This document shows, in pieces, positions 1 to 10,226 of a stretch of 64,000 nucleotides of DNA. Numbering within the stretch: the first letter of the stretch is position 1; each line of letters starts with the position of its first letter. The position numbers and the translations under genes were made by a program. Source of the DNA: Pseudoxanthomonas mexicana (GTDB taxonomy: Bacteria > Pseudomonadota > Gammaproteobacteria > Xanthomonadales > Xanthomonadaceae). The stretch covers positions 1-64,000 of the forward strand of contig NZ_PDWV01000020.1 of the NCBI RefSeq assembly GCF_010093385.1. Direction: 5' to 3'. The notes under the pieces are model-generated. The model searched no databases and had not been told where the DNA came from. It saw only the letters and a program-made list of their open reading frames with translations.

Positions 1-852
1 GCCCGAATCCTGGACGGCCGCCGCATTGCCGAGAACCTGCTGGACGAACTGAAGGTCCGGGTGGACGCGCGGGTGGCGTCCGGCATGGCCCGGCCCGGGC
101 TGGCGGTGGTGCTGGTGGGCGGCGACCCTGCCTCGGCCGTCTACGTCCGCAACAAGCGCAGGGCCGCGGAAAAGGTCGGCATTGAGGCCTTCGACTACGA
201 CCTGCCGGCGGGCACGTCCGAGGCGCAGCTGCTGGCTCTCATCGACGAGTTGAATGCCGATCCGAAGATCCACGGCATCCTCATCCAGCTGCCGCTGCCG
301 GGCATTCCCGACGCCAGCCGCCTGATCGAGCGCATCGATCCGCGCAAGGACGTGGACGGCTTCCATCCGGCCAACGTCGGTCACCTGGCCCTGCGCCAGT
401 TCGGCCTGCGGCCTTGCACGCCGCGCGGCATCACCACGCTGCTCGGCTACACCGACCAGCCGGTGCGCGGCCGCAACGCCACCATCGTCGGTGTCAGCAA
501 CCATGTCGGCCGTCCGATGGCGCTGGAACTGCTGATCGCCGGCTGCACGGTGACCAGCTGCCACAAGTTCACCCCGCGCGACGTGCTGCAGGCCCGCGTC
601 GGCGATGCCGACATCCTGGTGGTCGCGGCGGGCAAGCCGGGCCTGATCCCCGGCGAATGGGTCAAGCCGGGCGCGGTGGTCATCGATGTCGGCATCAACC
701 GGCTGGACGATGGCCGTCTGGTCGGCGATGTGGGATTCGATGCCGCCGCGCAGCGGGCCAGCTGGATCACCCCTGTGCCGGGCGGAGTAGGCCCGATGAC
801 GGTGGCCACGCTGATGCAGAACACCCTGGAAGCGGCCGAAGCCGGCATTTGA
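1..852 (+). CDS. folD: Bifunctional methylene-THF dehydrogenase/cyclohydrolase FolD (5' end cut by window)
   Basis: Cytoplasmic enzyme of one-carbon metabolism that interconverts 5,10-methylene-THF, methenyl-THF and 10-formyl-THF with NADP. The reading frame is open from base 1 ([14 protein letters not shown]), so the start codon lies just upstream of the window; about 283 residues are visible against a usual 280-300, so only a few are missing. Family signatures are clear: the YVRNK active-site tyrosine/lysine segment, [17 protein letters not shown], the NADP-site stretch [13 protein letters not shown] and the C-terminal [10 protein letters not shown]. It lies about 107 bp upstream of guaB in the same direction, a plausible pairing because purine synthesis consumes formyl-THF. 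Confidence 0.97.
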   Translation, partial: ARILDGRRIAENLLDELKVRVDARVASGMARPGLAVVLVGGDPASAVYVRNKRRAAEKVGIEAFDYDLPAGTSEAQLLALIDELNADPKIHGILIQLPLPGIPDASRLIERIDPRKDVDGFHPANVGHLALRQFGLRPCTPRGITTLLGYTDQPVRGRNATIVGVSNHVGRPMALELLIAGCTVTSCHKFTPRDVLQARVGDADILVVAAGKPGLIPGEWVKPGAVVIDVGINRLDDGRLVGDVGFDAAAQRASWITPVPGGVGPMTVATLMQNTLEAAEAGI

Positions 853-921
853 GGCGCGTCCCGGGCACGGGGAAAGCAGCGTTCCGCCCGCGGCGGACTC
901 CGGAAGCCGCGCCGATCAGGG

Positions 922-2417
<1,496 letters not shown>

Positions 2418-2556
2418 GGCAGGCCGCTTGCGCGGCGCTGCCGCGCGGCCTGCCGAACGCCCGGCCATGGATGGCCGGGCCGGACGACCCGAAGCCGAGA
2501 CGTCCCGCCACGGACGGCAGCGGCAACGTTTACCAAGCCATTAACGCCGCGAGCCC

Positions 2557-4122
2557 ATGACGAACATCCACACCGACAAGATCCTCATCCTCGATTTCGG
2601 CGCGCAGTACACGCAGCTGATCGCCCGCCGCATCCGCGAGATCGGCGTCTACTGCGAAATCTGGGCGTGGGACCACGACCCGGAGGAGATCGCGAAGTTC
2701 GGCGCCAAGGGCATCATCCTGTCGGGCGGTCCGGAGTCCACCACGCAACATGGCGCCCCCAAAGCGCCGCAGCAGGTGTTCGACAGCGGCCTGCCGATCC
2801 TGGGCATCTGCTACGGCATGCAGACCCTGGCCGCGCAGCTGGGCGGCGCGACCGAAGCCGCCGACGCACGCGAGTTCGGCCACGCCGAGGTGCAACTGGT
2901 TGCGCATGACGCCCTGCTGGGTGGCCTCAGCGACCACCAGGGCGAGCCGCGCATCGATGTGTGGATGAGTCATGGCGACCATGTCGCCAAGGCGCCGCCG
3001 GGTTGGACGATCACCGCCACCACCGACCGCATCCCGGTTGCGGCGATGGCGTTGGAGGAGAAGCGCTGGTACGGCGTGCAGTTCCATCCGGAAGTGACGC
3101 ACACCAAGCAGGGCCAGACGCTGCTGCGCCGCTTCGTCGCCGAGATCTGCGGCTGCCAGACACTGTGGACCGCCGCCAACATCATCGACGACCAGATCGC
3201 CCGCGTGCGTGAGCAGGTCGGTTCGGACGAGGTGATCCTGGGCCTGTCCGGCGGCGTGGATTCCTCCGTGGTCGCGGCGCTGCTGCACAAGGCCATCGGC
3301 GACCAGCTGACCTGCGTGTTCGTCGATACCGGCCTGCTGCGCTGGCAGGAAGGCGACCAGGTGATGGCGATGTTCGCCGAGCACATGGGCGTCAAGGTTG
3401 TGCGCGTCAACGCGGCGGACCGCTATTTCAAGGCGCTGGAAGGGGTCGCCGACCCGGAAGCCAAGCGCAAGATCATCGGCAACCTGTTCGTCGAGATCTT
3501 CGAGGAAGAATCGAACAAGCTGAAGAACGCCAAGTGGCTGGCGCAGGGCACGATCTATCCGGACGTGATCGAGTCGGCCGGCAGCAAGACCGGCAAGGCG
3601 CACGTCATCAAGAGCCACCACAATGTCGGCGGTCTGCCCGAGCACATGAAGCTGGGCCTGGTCGAACCGCTGCGCGAGCTGTTCAAGGATGAAGTGCGCC
3701 GCCTCGGCGTCGAGCTCGGCCTGCCGCGCACGATGGTCTATCGCCATCCGTTCCCGGGCCCGGGCCTGGGCGTGCGCATCCTGGGCGAAGTGAAGCCCGA
3801 GTATGCCGAGCTGCTGGCCAAGGCCGACGCGATCTTCATCGACGAACTGCGCAAGGCCGACCTGTACGACAGGACCTCGCAGGCGTTCGCGGTGTTCCTG
3901 CCGGTGAAGTCGGTCGGCGTGGTCGGCGATGCGCGCGCATACGAATGGGTCATCGCGCTGCGTGCGGTCGAGACGATCGACTTCATGACGGCGCACTGGG
4001 CGCACTTGCCGTACGACTTCCTCGGCACCGTGTCCAACCGCATCATCAACGAACTGCGCGGCATCTCGCGCGTGGTCTACGACATCTCGGGCAAGCCGCC
4101 GGCCACTATCGAGTGGGAGTGA
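2557..4122 (+). CDS. guaA: GMP synthase (glutamine-hydrolysing) GuaA
   Basis: Converts XMP to GMP using ATP and glutamine; 521 residues, full length. The N-terminal class I amidotransferase domain has the nucleophile elbow [15 protein letters not shown] and the histidine-glutamate pair [11 protein letters not shown]. The ATP-pyrophosphatase domain starts with the P-loop [16 protein letters not shown]. The C-terminal dimerisation domain ends in PPATIEWE. The final codons and TGA form the left attachment core of a genomic island, yet the protein is left intact. Before insertion the TGA would have overlapped the ATG of tadA (TGATG), now found at 19790. Confidence 0.98.
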   Translation: MTNIHTDKILILDFGAQYTQLIARRIREIGVYCEIWAWDHDPEEIAKFGAKGIILSGGPESTTQHGAPKAPQQVFDSGLPILGICYGMQTLAAQLGGATEAADAREFGHAEVQLVAHDALLGGLSDHQGEPRIDVWMSHGDHVAKAPPGWTITATTDRIPVAAMALEEKRWYGVQFHPEVTHTKQGQTLLRRFVAEICGCQTLWTAANIIDDQIARVREQVGSDEVILGLSGGVDSSVVAALLHKAIGDQLTCVFVDTGLLRWQEGDQVMAMFAEHMGVKVVRVNAADRYFKALEGVADPEAKRKIIGNLFVEIFEEESNKLKNAKWLAQGTIYPDVIESAGSKTGKAHVIKSHHNVGGLPEHMKLGLVEPLRELFKDEVRRLGVELGLPRTMVYRHPFPGPGLGVRILGEVKPEYAELLAKADAIFIDELRKADLYDRTSQAFAVFLPVKSVGVVGDARAYEWVIALRAVETIDFMTAHWAHLPYDFLGTVSNRIINELRGISRVVYDISGKPPATIEWE

Positions 4123-4123
4123 T
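4108..4123 (+). other. attL core of guaA-integrated island
   Basis: ATCGAGTGGGAGTGAT at the very end of guaA is repeated exactly at 19776-19791. The repeat encodes the last residues of GuaA plus the stop codon. An integrase gene begins about 300 bp inside the left copy, as expected for a site-specific integrative element. The guaA 3' end is a known island insertion site in other bacteria; the exact crossover is inferred. Confidence 0.9.
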
Positions 4124-4430
4124 TTTGCGTCTGGTACGCACTGGCAACTACGGGCAGTAAATGCCGCCTAAGTGGATGTTTTAGGTGGACATTTTGATTG
4201 TTCTTCCTGGTGCTGTCTGGCAGGTTCTGGCACCAGCAAGCAATTTCTCCTGATGGCATGGGCGATGGTAGTATCCCGCCTGATGTCATGATGTTGCCTC
4301 GATACCATGTGCGCTCGGCGGTTGTTTGCATGGTATTTAATTCTGATAAATTGTTGATTTTTAACGATTAAAGTGGGATTTTTTGGCAGTTCTTGATCAT
4401 GGTATCCAGCCCGGACTCTGGAGCCTTGTC
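4124..4430. other. Non-coding left end of the island
   Basis: About 300 AT-richer bases with no convincing gene. Two imperfect direct repeats, GTGGATGTTTT and GTGGACATTTT (about 4172-4196), could be integrase arm-binding sites; TGGACAT also occurs near the right end (19726-19732). The AT-rich stretch before the integrase (about 4330-4380) probably holds its promoter. All functional statements here are inference. Confidence 0.4.
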
Positions 4431-5636
4431 ATGTTGACCGATACCAAGCTGCGCAACCTCAAGCCGAAGGACAAGCTGTACAAGGCCGTCGATCGTGACG
4501 GCCTCTATGTGGCCGTCACGCCGGCTGGTGCCATCTCTTTTCGCTACAACTACGCGATCAATGGCCGGCAGGAGACGATGACCTTCGGCCGCTACGGAGT
4601 TGGCGGCATCACCTTGGCAGAAGCGCGCGAGCGGCTTAATGAGGCCAAGAAGATGATCGCGGCGGGCAAGTCGCCGGCAAAGGAGAAGGCACGCGACAAG
4701 GCGCGTACCAAGGATGCCGAGACGTTCGGGGCATGGGCCGAGAAGTGGTTGCGCGGCTACCAGATGGCCGATTCCACCCGCGACATGCGCCGCTCCGTCT
4801 ATGAGCGCGACCTCAAGACCAAGTTCGGCAACTGGAAGCTGACTGAGATCACCCACGAGGACTTGCGGGCATTGACCGATGCCATCGTCGGCCGCGGTGC
4901 GCCGGCGACGGCTGTGCATGTTCGGGAGATCGTATTGCAGGTCTATCGCTGGGCTATCGAGCGTGGTCAGAAGGTCGAGAACCCAGCCGAGCTGGTGCGC
5001 CCGACTTCCATCGCCAAATTCGAGCCGCGCGACCGTGCGTTGACGCCTGATGAAATCGGCTTGATGTACCAGTACATGGAGCGTATTGGCACGACGCCAA
5101 CCATTCGGGCGGCGGTCAAATTGCTGCTTCTGACAATGGTGCGCAAGAGCGAGCTGACCGATGCGACCTGGGACGAAATCAATTTCAGCGAGGCGCTTTG
5201 GACGATCCCGAAAGAGCGGATGAAGCGACGCAACCCCCATCTGGTGTTTCTTTCCCGGCAGGCGCTGGATATCTTCATCGCGCTGAAAACCTTTGCCGGT
5301 GGCTCGAACTATGTGTTTCCGGGGCGCTACGATGCCGACGTGCAGATGAGCAGTGCCACGCTCAATCGCGTGCTGACGCTGACCTATCGGCTGGCGCAAA
5401 AAGAGGGGAGGCCTCTTGCAAACTTCGGACCGCATGATTTGCGGCGCACGGCCAGCACGCTACTTCACGAAGCCGGCTACAACACCGATTGGATCGAGAA
5501 GTGCCTCGCCCACGAGCAACGGGGTGTCAGGGCGGTTTACAACAAGGCTGAATATCGCGAGCAACGCACGGCCATGTTGCAAGACTGGGCGGACATGATC
5601 GACGAGTGGACGCTCAAGTCACGTTTGTCGGCGTGA
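4431..5636 (+). CDS. P4-type tyrosine integrase
   Basis: Site-specific recombinase of 401 residues that would insert and, with an excisionase, excise the island at guaA. The N-terminal DUF4102-like arm-binding domain (residues 1-90, MLTDTKLRNLKPKDKLYKAV) is followed by a core-binding SAM-like domain and the catalytic domain. Catalytic residues visible: Arg in MVRKSELTDATW (near 237), the H-x-x-R box HDLRRTAS (near 334) and the tyrosine in RAVYNKAEY (near 369). The ATG at 4431 matches the usual family N-terminus; an in-frame upstream codon at 4383 is less likely. Its place beside attL is standard for this family. Confidence 0.93.
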   Translation: MLTDTKLRNLKPKDKLYKAVDRDGLYVAVTPAGAISFRYNYAINGRQETMTFGRYGVGGITLAEARERLNEAKKMIAAGKSPAKEKARDKARTKDAETFGAWAEKWLRGYQMADSTRDMRRSVYERDLKTKFGNWKLTEITHEDLRALTDAIVGRGAPATAVHVREIVLQVYRWAIERGQKVENPAELVRPTSIAKFEPRDRALTPDEIGLMYQYMERIGTTPTIRAAVKLLLLTMVRKSELTDATWDEINFSEALWTIPKERMKRRNPHLVFLSRQALDIFIALKTFAGGSNYVFPGRYDADVQMSSATLNRVLTLTYRLAQKEGRPLANFGPHDLRRTASTLLHEAGYNTDWIEKCLAHEQRGVRAVYNKAEYREQRTAMLQDWADMIDEWTLKSRLSA

Positions 5637-5649
5637 ATTTTGATGCAAA

Positions 5650-6654
5650 CTAATTGTACGATTTGGTTGACGAAAGAAAATGAGATGGGAAACCGGGGAG
5701 AATGGGTAGTTGGCGGGCGTCCTCCGGGATCGACGCAAGCGCCTTGAACACAGCTTGGCGCTTGATGCTCAGCTTTCGCGCTATGTCTGACTGACTCATG
5801 CCGTACCGGTGCAGAATCACCATTTGCTTCTTCCGATCCGTCACTTTGTTGTCCACCATCCATCGCGCATGGTGGCGCAGTTCGGCCTCGTCCGCAGGCT
5901 GAAAGCCATACTTGCGGACATAGTGAAAGACGTAGCTGTCGATAAGCGCGTCGCCTGACTGCGCTTGGCCTGCTTGCATTTTTGTGGATTGCAGGCCAAG
6001 TCTGGCTAGTTCCTGATCGAACTGCGCCAGTGACCGTTTGGCCCTTCGATATGCGGGATTCCATTCGCCGGTTGGCAATCTTGGCCGGTGTTCAGGACAG
6101 TACAGGTTGCTTAGTCTCAGTATGTCTTCCGGGTCATTTGCCTTTGGTGCCTCGCTTCCATTGCCGAATAGAGTCAGTTCGGCCATTGCCCCGCAAAATC
6201 GGCAAAACCCCCGAGTGCGCCCACTCTTCAAATTCGTGTCGCGAATCTTCGACTTTGTTGGTCGCTTGCGGGCACAGGCGCTGACCAACTCAATCAATGT
6301 TTCGAGCGTTGCGACAAACTGCTTTTCGCGCGCAGACCACCGGTTGTTCGTGAGCGTGAAAGCGCGCAGTAGCTGCCGTTGCAGCCGAGCCATTGCGTTG
6401 AACCCGATCAGTCGTGCGATCTCGCTGAGTGGCTTCACGTCTGGCCCGACACCCGGTACATGGCCCAAATAGCGCAAGGGAAGGGTGGCTGCATAGGCGG
6501 TCACAACGGGATCAATCAGTTCCTTCAACAATCGGACGCTGTGCTTGTCCGTTGAAGATGCCCGCCAACGACCTTGGAATCGCCCTATGGCTTCCGAAAT
6601 GGCTGGACAGCAGCCTTCCCAGATCGGGATTGAAGGATTCCTCATGTCAACCAT
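5650..6654 (-). CDS. Uncharacterised HTH protein with a zinc-ribbon-like Cys/His cluster
   Basis: Not recognised as a named family; 334 residues from the ATG at 6654 (a second ATG at 6645 is possible). A CRFC...YCPEH cluster in the middle looks like a metal-binding finger. The C-terminal segment DRKKQMVILHRYGMSQSDIARKL reads as a helix-turn-helix of the sigma-region-4 or LuxR type, with a recognition helix near QAVFKALASIP. It is transcribed towards the integrase and away from the alpA-like gene, which suggests an island regulator. It contains no recombinase or transfer motif that I can see. Confidence 0.6.
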   Translation of the reverse strand: MVDMRNPSIPIWEGCCPAISEAIGRFQGRWRASSTDKHSVRLLKELIDPVVTAYAATLPLRYLGHVPGVGPDVKPLSEIARLIGFNAMARLQRQLLRAFTLTNNRWSAREKQFVATLETLIELVSACARKRPTKSKIRDTNLKSGRTRGFCRFCGAMAELTLFGNGSEAPKANDPEDILRLSNLYCPEHRPRLPTGEWNPAYRRAKRSLAQFDQELARLGLQSTKMQAGQAQSGDALIDSYVFHYVRKYGFQPADEAELRHHARWMVDNKVTDRKKQMVILHRYGMSQSDIARKLSIKRQAVFKALASIPEDARQLPILPGFPSHFLSSTKSYN

Positions 6655-6734
6655 TTTAGCCAACTAATACGCCGACGCAACTGGCATCACGGGGCACCAT
6701 CAGGCACGTCTAAAGTGGCTGAAGGAAACACGGC

Positions 6735-6959
6735 ATGCTGGCAACAACGAACAGGACGCTCATCAACCGCAAGAAACTGTTGGCGATGATCCCGCTGGCA
6801 GAGCGCACGATTTACAACATGGAGCAGCGCGGAGAGTTTCCCCGTCGCATCGTGCTCACCAGCAGAAACGTCGCATGGGATCTGGCGGAGGTTGAAGCAT
6901 GGGTTGATGCCCGCAGGTTGTCGGGTGTCCAAGCCATACGCCCCGGAGTCGGGCACTGA
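6735..6959 (+). CDS. AlpA-family helix-turn-helix regulator
   Basis: A 74-residue winged-HTH protein of the AlpA/excisionase type: LINRKKLLAMIPLAERTIYNMEQRGEFPRRIVL followed by a conserved tryptophan stretch (NVAWDLAEVEAWVDARR). In P4-type islands such proteins activate the integrase gene or act in excision. It is followed 11 bp later by repA, so it may instead or also control the replication gene. Family assignment is good; the target is unknown. Confidence 0.82.
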   Translation: MLATTNRTLINRKKLLAMIPLAERTIYNMEQRGEFPRRIVLTSRNVAWDLAEVEAWVDARRLSGVQAIRPGVGH

Positions 6960-7684
6960 GCTGCTAGTTCGTGCTCATCGCGCCGAACACCAGCCGGGCT
7001 GAGCGCATCGACTGCGAGGTTGCCTTGCGGCTCGCATCAGGCCGCTGTCAGCAAGGCTATTTCTTCATAGCGGACATCTTTGGTGCCTCGCCGAAAGATG
7101 ATATTGCCAGCATGGAGTATCCATTGTTCGCGTTGAAGGCTGGCGACAAGCGGGTGCGTACCTACGAACGCAATGGCAACACCGTGACTGTGATGCCCGG
7201 GTCTTGTGGCTGCGCCACCATCCACGACAAAGACCTGTGGATTTACTGCATCAGCCAGTTGATGGATGCCAGGAACCGGGGCCGCGTCATCGCGCCGACC
7301 GTGCGCTTTACCGCCTATGACTTCCTGATCGCAACGGGACGTGGTGCCAGCGGTCGGGCTTACGAACGCATGGAAGACATGCTGCGCCGCCTGAAAGGCA
7401 CGGTGGTCGAAACCAACATCGAGACTAATGGGCAGCGTGAACGACGTGGCTTTGGCTTGATCGACAGTTGGCGGGTGGTCGAGAAGTCTCCCGTCGATGA
7501 TCGAATGGTAGCCGTCGAGGTGGATTTGCCACGCTGGCTCTTCCGTTCGGTGGATGCTGGGAAAGTGTTAACGCTATCGGATGACTATTGGGGTCTGCGC
7601 AAGGCGTTGGATCGCCGCATCTACGAGTTGGTGTAATGACCCAGTGATTTCCTGCTCAGGTGTAACCTTTTCAAGGAGACACCG

Positions 7685-7999
7685 ATGAGCGCGGTAATGG
7701 AAGAAGAGATCAAACGTTGGACAGCACGGCGGAAGTCGGCGCTGGTGTTGGAGATCATCCAGGGCAAGACCACTGTGTCGGAGGCGAGTCGCCAGTTCGA
7801 CTTGCCGCCATCAGAGATCGAGAGCTGGGTCGATGACGGGAAGCGCGGGATGGAGAACGCGCTGCGTGCCAAGCCGGAGGACGTGCGCGAGCAGTATGAG
7901 CGGCAGCTCAAGGATCTGCAGGAGGCGTATGGCGAGGCGATGCTGGAGCTACGTGCACGAAAAAAATTGGCGTCCCTGCTGGGCAAGGACGAGACCTGA
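7685..7999 (+). CDS. IS3-family OrfA (HTH component of the transposase)
   Basis: A 104-residue protein beginning MSAVMEEEIKRWTARRKSALVLEI, with a helix-turn-helix (TTVSEASRQFDLPPSEIESWV) and a C-terminal leucine-rich coiled coil (EQYERQLKDLQEAYGEAMLEL). It binds the inverted repeats in this family. A perfect Shine-Dalgarno AAGGAG precedes the ATG. Its TGA overlaps the orfB ATG (TGATG). Confidence 0.9.
   Translation: MSAVMEEEIKRWTARRKSALVLEIIQGKTTVSEASRQFDLPPSEIESWVDDGKRGMENALRAKPEDVREQYERQLKDLQEAYGEAMLELRARKKLASLLGKDET
7960..7966 (+). promoter_or_regulatory. Probable programmed -1 frameshift site A_AAA_AAA between orfA and orfB
   Basis: A run of seven adenines is in the correct phase (A AAA AAA) in orfA. 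The -1 frame is open from here through the orfB ATG at 7999, so slippage would produce an OrfAB fusion transposase, as is established for IS3 elements. Reading the codons by hand shows no stop between the run and orfB. Confidence 0.75.
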
Positions 8000-8817
8000 T
8001 GGTCACGATCCAGCAGGGACTGCGCAATGACGGCGTGGCGGTCTCGATGTCGCAGTTGTGCCGCTGGTTCGACGTGCCGCGTCGGACGGTTTACTACCGG
8101 CCAGTGAGAACTGCACCGGCGGCGCGGCCGGGGCTGGCCGGCCCGATCAAGCAACTGATCGAGGCCGAACCTTCGTTTGGCTATCGCACGGTCGCCGGAT
8201 GGCTGGGCATGAACAAGAACACGGTGCAACGGATCTTCCAGTTGATGGGCTGGCAGGTGCGCAAACGCGCTGTGGGTATGCGTCCCCGCATCCAAGCACT
8301 GCCCTCGGTGGCCTCGGCGCCGAACCAGCGTTGGGCGACCGATCTGTGCCGGATCTGGGGCGGCCGTGATGGTTGGCTCACATTGGCGCTGGTGATCGAC
8401 TGCCACACCCGCCAACTGCTGGGATGGCATCTGTCGCGAACCGGCCGTGCGACGACGGCAGCAGCGGCTTTGGAGCAGGCGTTGATCACGCGCTTCGGTA
8501 CGCTCGGCCGCGTTCCCGAACCGTTCCTGCTGCGCTCGGATAACGGACTGGTCTTCACCAGCCGCCACTACACGCGCCTAGTGCGCAGCTACGGATTGCG
8601 GCAGGAATTCATCACCCCGCACTGTCCACAGCAGAACGGCATGGTCGAACGCGTCATCCGGACACTGAAGGAGCAATGCGCACACCGGCACCGCTTCGAA
8701 AGCCAACAGCATGCGATGCGCGTGATCGGCGACTGGATCCAGTTCTACAACCACCGGCGGCCGCATCAGGCGCTGGGCATGAAGACACCCGCCGAGGCAT
8801 ACGCTTTAGCGGCCTAA
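7999..8817 (+). CDS. IS3-family OrfB (DDE transposase catalytic component)
   Basis: A 272-residue integrase-fold protein. The HTH_21-like segment (IEAEPSFGYRTVAGWLGMNKNTVQRI) is followed by the catalytic core with the triad Asp in RWATDLCRIW, Asp in LLRSDNGLVFTS and Glu in NGMVERVIRTLKE. The usual C-terminal FYNHRRPHQALGMKTPAE is present. It can be made as a fusion with OrfA by -1 slippage or by coupling through the TGATG overlap. Confidence 0.95.
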   Translation: MVTIQQGLRNDGVAVSMSQLCRWFDVPRRTVYYRPVRTAPAARPGLAGPIKQLIEAEPSFGYRTVAGWLGMNKNTVQRIFQLMGWQVRKRAVGMRPRIQALPSVASAPNQRWATDLCRIWGGRDGWLTLALVIDCHTRQLLGWHLSRTGRATTAAAALEQALITRFGTLGRVPEPFLLRSDNGLVFTSRHYTRLVRSYGLRQEFITPHCPQQNGMVERVIRTLKEQCAHRHRFESQQHAMRVIGDWIQFYNHRRPHQALGMKTPAEAYALAA

Positions 8818-9148
8818 CCTGTGCAGGAAGTGCTGGGTCATTACATTGGCCCGCAAGCATTGCGGTTCGCAATCGCGTTGGCGCGTCTCGATGACGGTTC
8901 TGCACCAAAAGAGCGGCAGCATGGCGTCGCTGCGTCGATTCCGCTTTGACGTGAAAACGTTGGCGGAGAGTGGTGGGTTGCCAGACTACCTGATGGCCTT
9001 CGATGTGGAACGGGACGTGGTGACAATCTATGCCATCGGCCCCAAGGGCCGGAGGGCGGAGGCCTGCGACATTCAGACCGGACGGCCACATGCCACGCTG
9101 ACGGCTCACAAGAGGGTTGTCGCGAGGAAGCCCAAGAGGCAGCTCTGA

Positions 9149-9400
9149 CCTGTGGATAGCCACGTGCTTTCAGGAACGCTTTCTGTGGATAGCCACGTGC
9201 TTTTAGGAACACCAGACACGTGCTTTCAGGAACGGTCACTTCGTGCTTTCAGGAACGCAACCACCCCTCAAACCCTTGCGGCACAAGGCTTTCAAAAAGT
9301 GTAACGCGCGCGCGCTTTAACTGCTTTTTTAACTTTAAAAGCTCTTTAACGCATTGCGGCTGTGGACAACATGGACAGCGCGCAGCATTTGGGCTGGCTG
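9149..9400. other. Iteron-type plasmid replication origin
   Basis: Immediately after the repA stop come four direct repeats (see separate entry) and two DnaA-box-like 9-mers TGTGGATAG (9151-9159, 9184-9192; one mismatch to TGTGGATAA). Next is an AT-rich tract with three TTTAAC copies (about 9315-9352) and a third box-like TGTGGACAA (9361-9369). Initiator gene, iterons, DnaA boxes and an AT-rich unwinding tract is the standard layout of an iteron origin. Its activity is inferred and is probably lost because repA is broken. Confidence 0.8.
9163..9256 (+). repeat. Four iterons, CGTGCTTTCAGGAAC
   Basis: Copies at 9163-9177, 9196-9210 (one change, TTTTAGG), 9219-9233 and 9242-9256. The spacing from start to start is 33, 23 and 23 bp, so the first gap is one helical turn longer than the others and all copies lie on one DNA face. 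The first two copies share a longer upstream block, CTGTGGATAGCCA, that includes a DnaA-like box and a GTGG..CCAC palindrome. They are probably RepA binding sites. Confidence 0.88.
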
Positions 9401-9713
9401 AACTTTCGTGGAAGCGGTGTTTTTTAGGCAACTTTATGCAAAACAAGGCAATTCAGCGGTTAATCGACGGCCGCAAGCGCAATTTTGCGCAAGAGAGCGC
9501 AATTCAATGCAATTGGCTGAAAAGAAAGAACCTCTTGCATTCAATTGCACTACTTTGCGTCGTAAGTGACGGCAAGATGTGTGTTGTACCGGTACGGGCT
9601 GCGCCCGCACCTGTCCACCACCGCCCCTTACTCGCCTTCGGTTCGACGGAATCTTGCTCTGCGAGGCTGACCGTCGCTGCCGCGACCAAGCCCTAAGCCG
9701 AACGAGCCAAGCG
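9401..9713. other. Inverted-repeat cluster between origin and traJ; candidate oriT
   Basis: No convincing gene. It contains the palindrome GCGCAATTTTGCGC (9477-9490), a 16-bp near-perfect inverted repeat with a 22-base loop (9497-9512 with 9535-9550, 14 of 16 paired), TTGCGTC/GACGGCAA arms (9555-9575), the palindrome GTACCGGTAC (9586-9595) and the hairpin CGGGC-TGC-GCCCG (9595-9607). On the minus strand ATCTTGCC (about 9572-9579) is one base from the IncP nic motif ATCCTGCC. The position just upstream of a traJ-like gene is where IncP elements keep oriT. This is inference; no nick site is proven. Confidence 0.4.
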
Positions 9714-10115
9714 ATGCCAAAGCTGCCCCAGCGCCCCCCGAAAGAGCCGGCCGCCCTGCCTCCCAAGGTGCGGGGTGGGCGGCCGCGTGGGCGGCGCATA
9801 GAGGTGTGGGTGACACCAGAGGAAGAAGCGACCATTGCCGACCTGGCTGCACAGGCCGGCTTGTCCAACTCGGGCTACCTGCGAGCGGTAGGCCTTAACC
9901 AGCCGGTGCGGTCAGCGGTTGACCTGAAAGCGGTGGCCGACCTCGGGCACGTCAACGGCGACCTTGGCCGGGTGGCGGGCCTGCTGAAACTCTGGCTGGC
10001 CGAGAAACGCGGGCAGGGCGCACGTCCAGTGGAGGTCGAAAGCCTCATGATCGAGTTCCGCGCCCTGCAAACCCGCGTCCTGGACGTCATGGGGCGCGTG
10101 GTGCGTGGTGATTGA
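9714..10115 (+). CDS. TraJ/MobC-like oriT-binding ribbon-helix-helix protein
   Basis: A 133-residue protein. A basic N-terminus (PPKVRGGRPRGRRIEVWVTPEEEATI) and the ribbon-helix-helix fold segment ADLAAQAGLSNSGYLRAVGLNQPV are typical of TraJ-type relaxosome accessory proteins; the C-terminal half is helical. In IncP plasmids TraJ binds beside nic and recruits the TraI relaxase. Here no traI follows, so transfer would need a relaxase in trans. ATG at 9714 is chosen because it starts the conserved part; the frame is open further upstream. Confidence 0.72.
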   Translation: MPKLPQRPPKEPAALPPKVRGGRPRGRRIEVWVTPEEEATIADLAAQAGLSNSGYLRAVGLNQPVRSAVDLKAVADLGHVNGDLGRVAGLLKLWLAEKRGQGARPVEVESLMIEFRALQTRVLDVMGRVVRGD

Positions 10116-10226
10116 ACGTGGTGGCTCTGACACTTGGGTGCGCTTCACCTTGCGGCTACAGTCCCATCGCGCAGGCTCGCCTGCTTCCACAGCCGCCGTT
10201 CAAGCCTTGAAGTTCGGAGAGCGTTG

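Larger units (their letters stand above)
7632..8845 (+). mobile_element. IS3-family insertion sequence (1214 bp)
   Basis: Ends are imperfect inverted repeats: left TGTAATGACCCAGTGATTTC, right (read inward) TGTAATGACCCAGCACTTCC, with similarity continuing over about 29 bp. It is flanked by a 4-bp target duplication TTGG (7628-7631 and 8846-8849). Two overlapping frames, orfA and orfB, encode the transposase. The intact ends, open frames and clean target duplication suggest a fairly recent insertion into repA. Confidence 0.95.
6971..9148 (+). pseudogene. repA: Plasmid-type replication initiator RepA, disrupted by an IS3-family element
   Basis: The 5' part (6971-7631, GTG start) and the 3' part (8846 or 8850-9148) join in frame when the insertion element and one copy of its 4-bp target duplication (TTGG) are removed, restoring LDRRIYELARKHCGSQSRW. 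The rebuilt protein is about 320 residues and resembles the RPA (replication initiator protein A) family of plasmids and integrative elements. An iteron-type origin begins just after its stop codon, fitting a cis-acting initiator-origin pair. The truncated 5' product ends two codons into the insertion (ELV) and is unlikely to function. Family name is from memory of conserved segments; the disruption is directly visible. Confidence 0.85.

Noticed and set aside
2530-4005. 491-codon open frame antisense to guaA
   Set aside because: Mirror frame of a conserved gene with no family features.
6971-7636. The 221-codon 5' part of repA as a complete gene
   Set aside because: It ends two codons inside an insertion sequence; joining both parts restores a continuous conserved frame.
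9220-9696. 158-codon frame across the iteron and inverted-repeat region
   Set aside because: It runs through the iterons and hairpins, has no ribosome site and no protein-like pattern.
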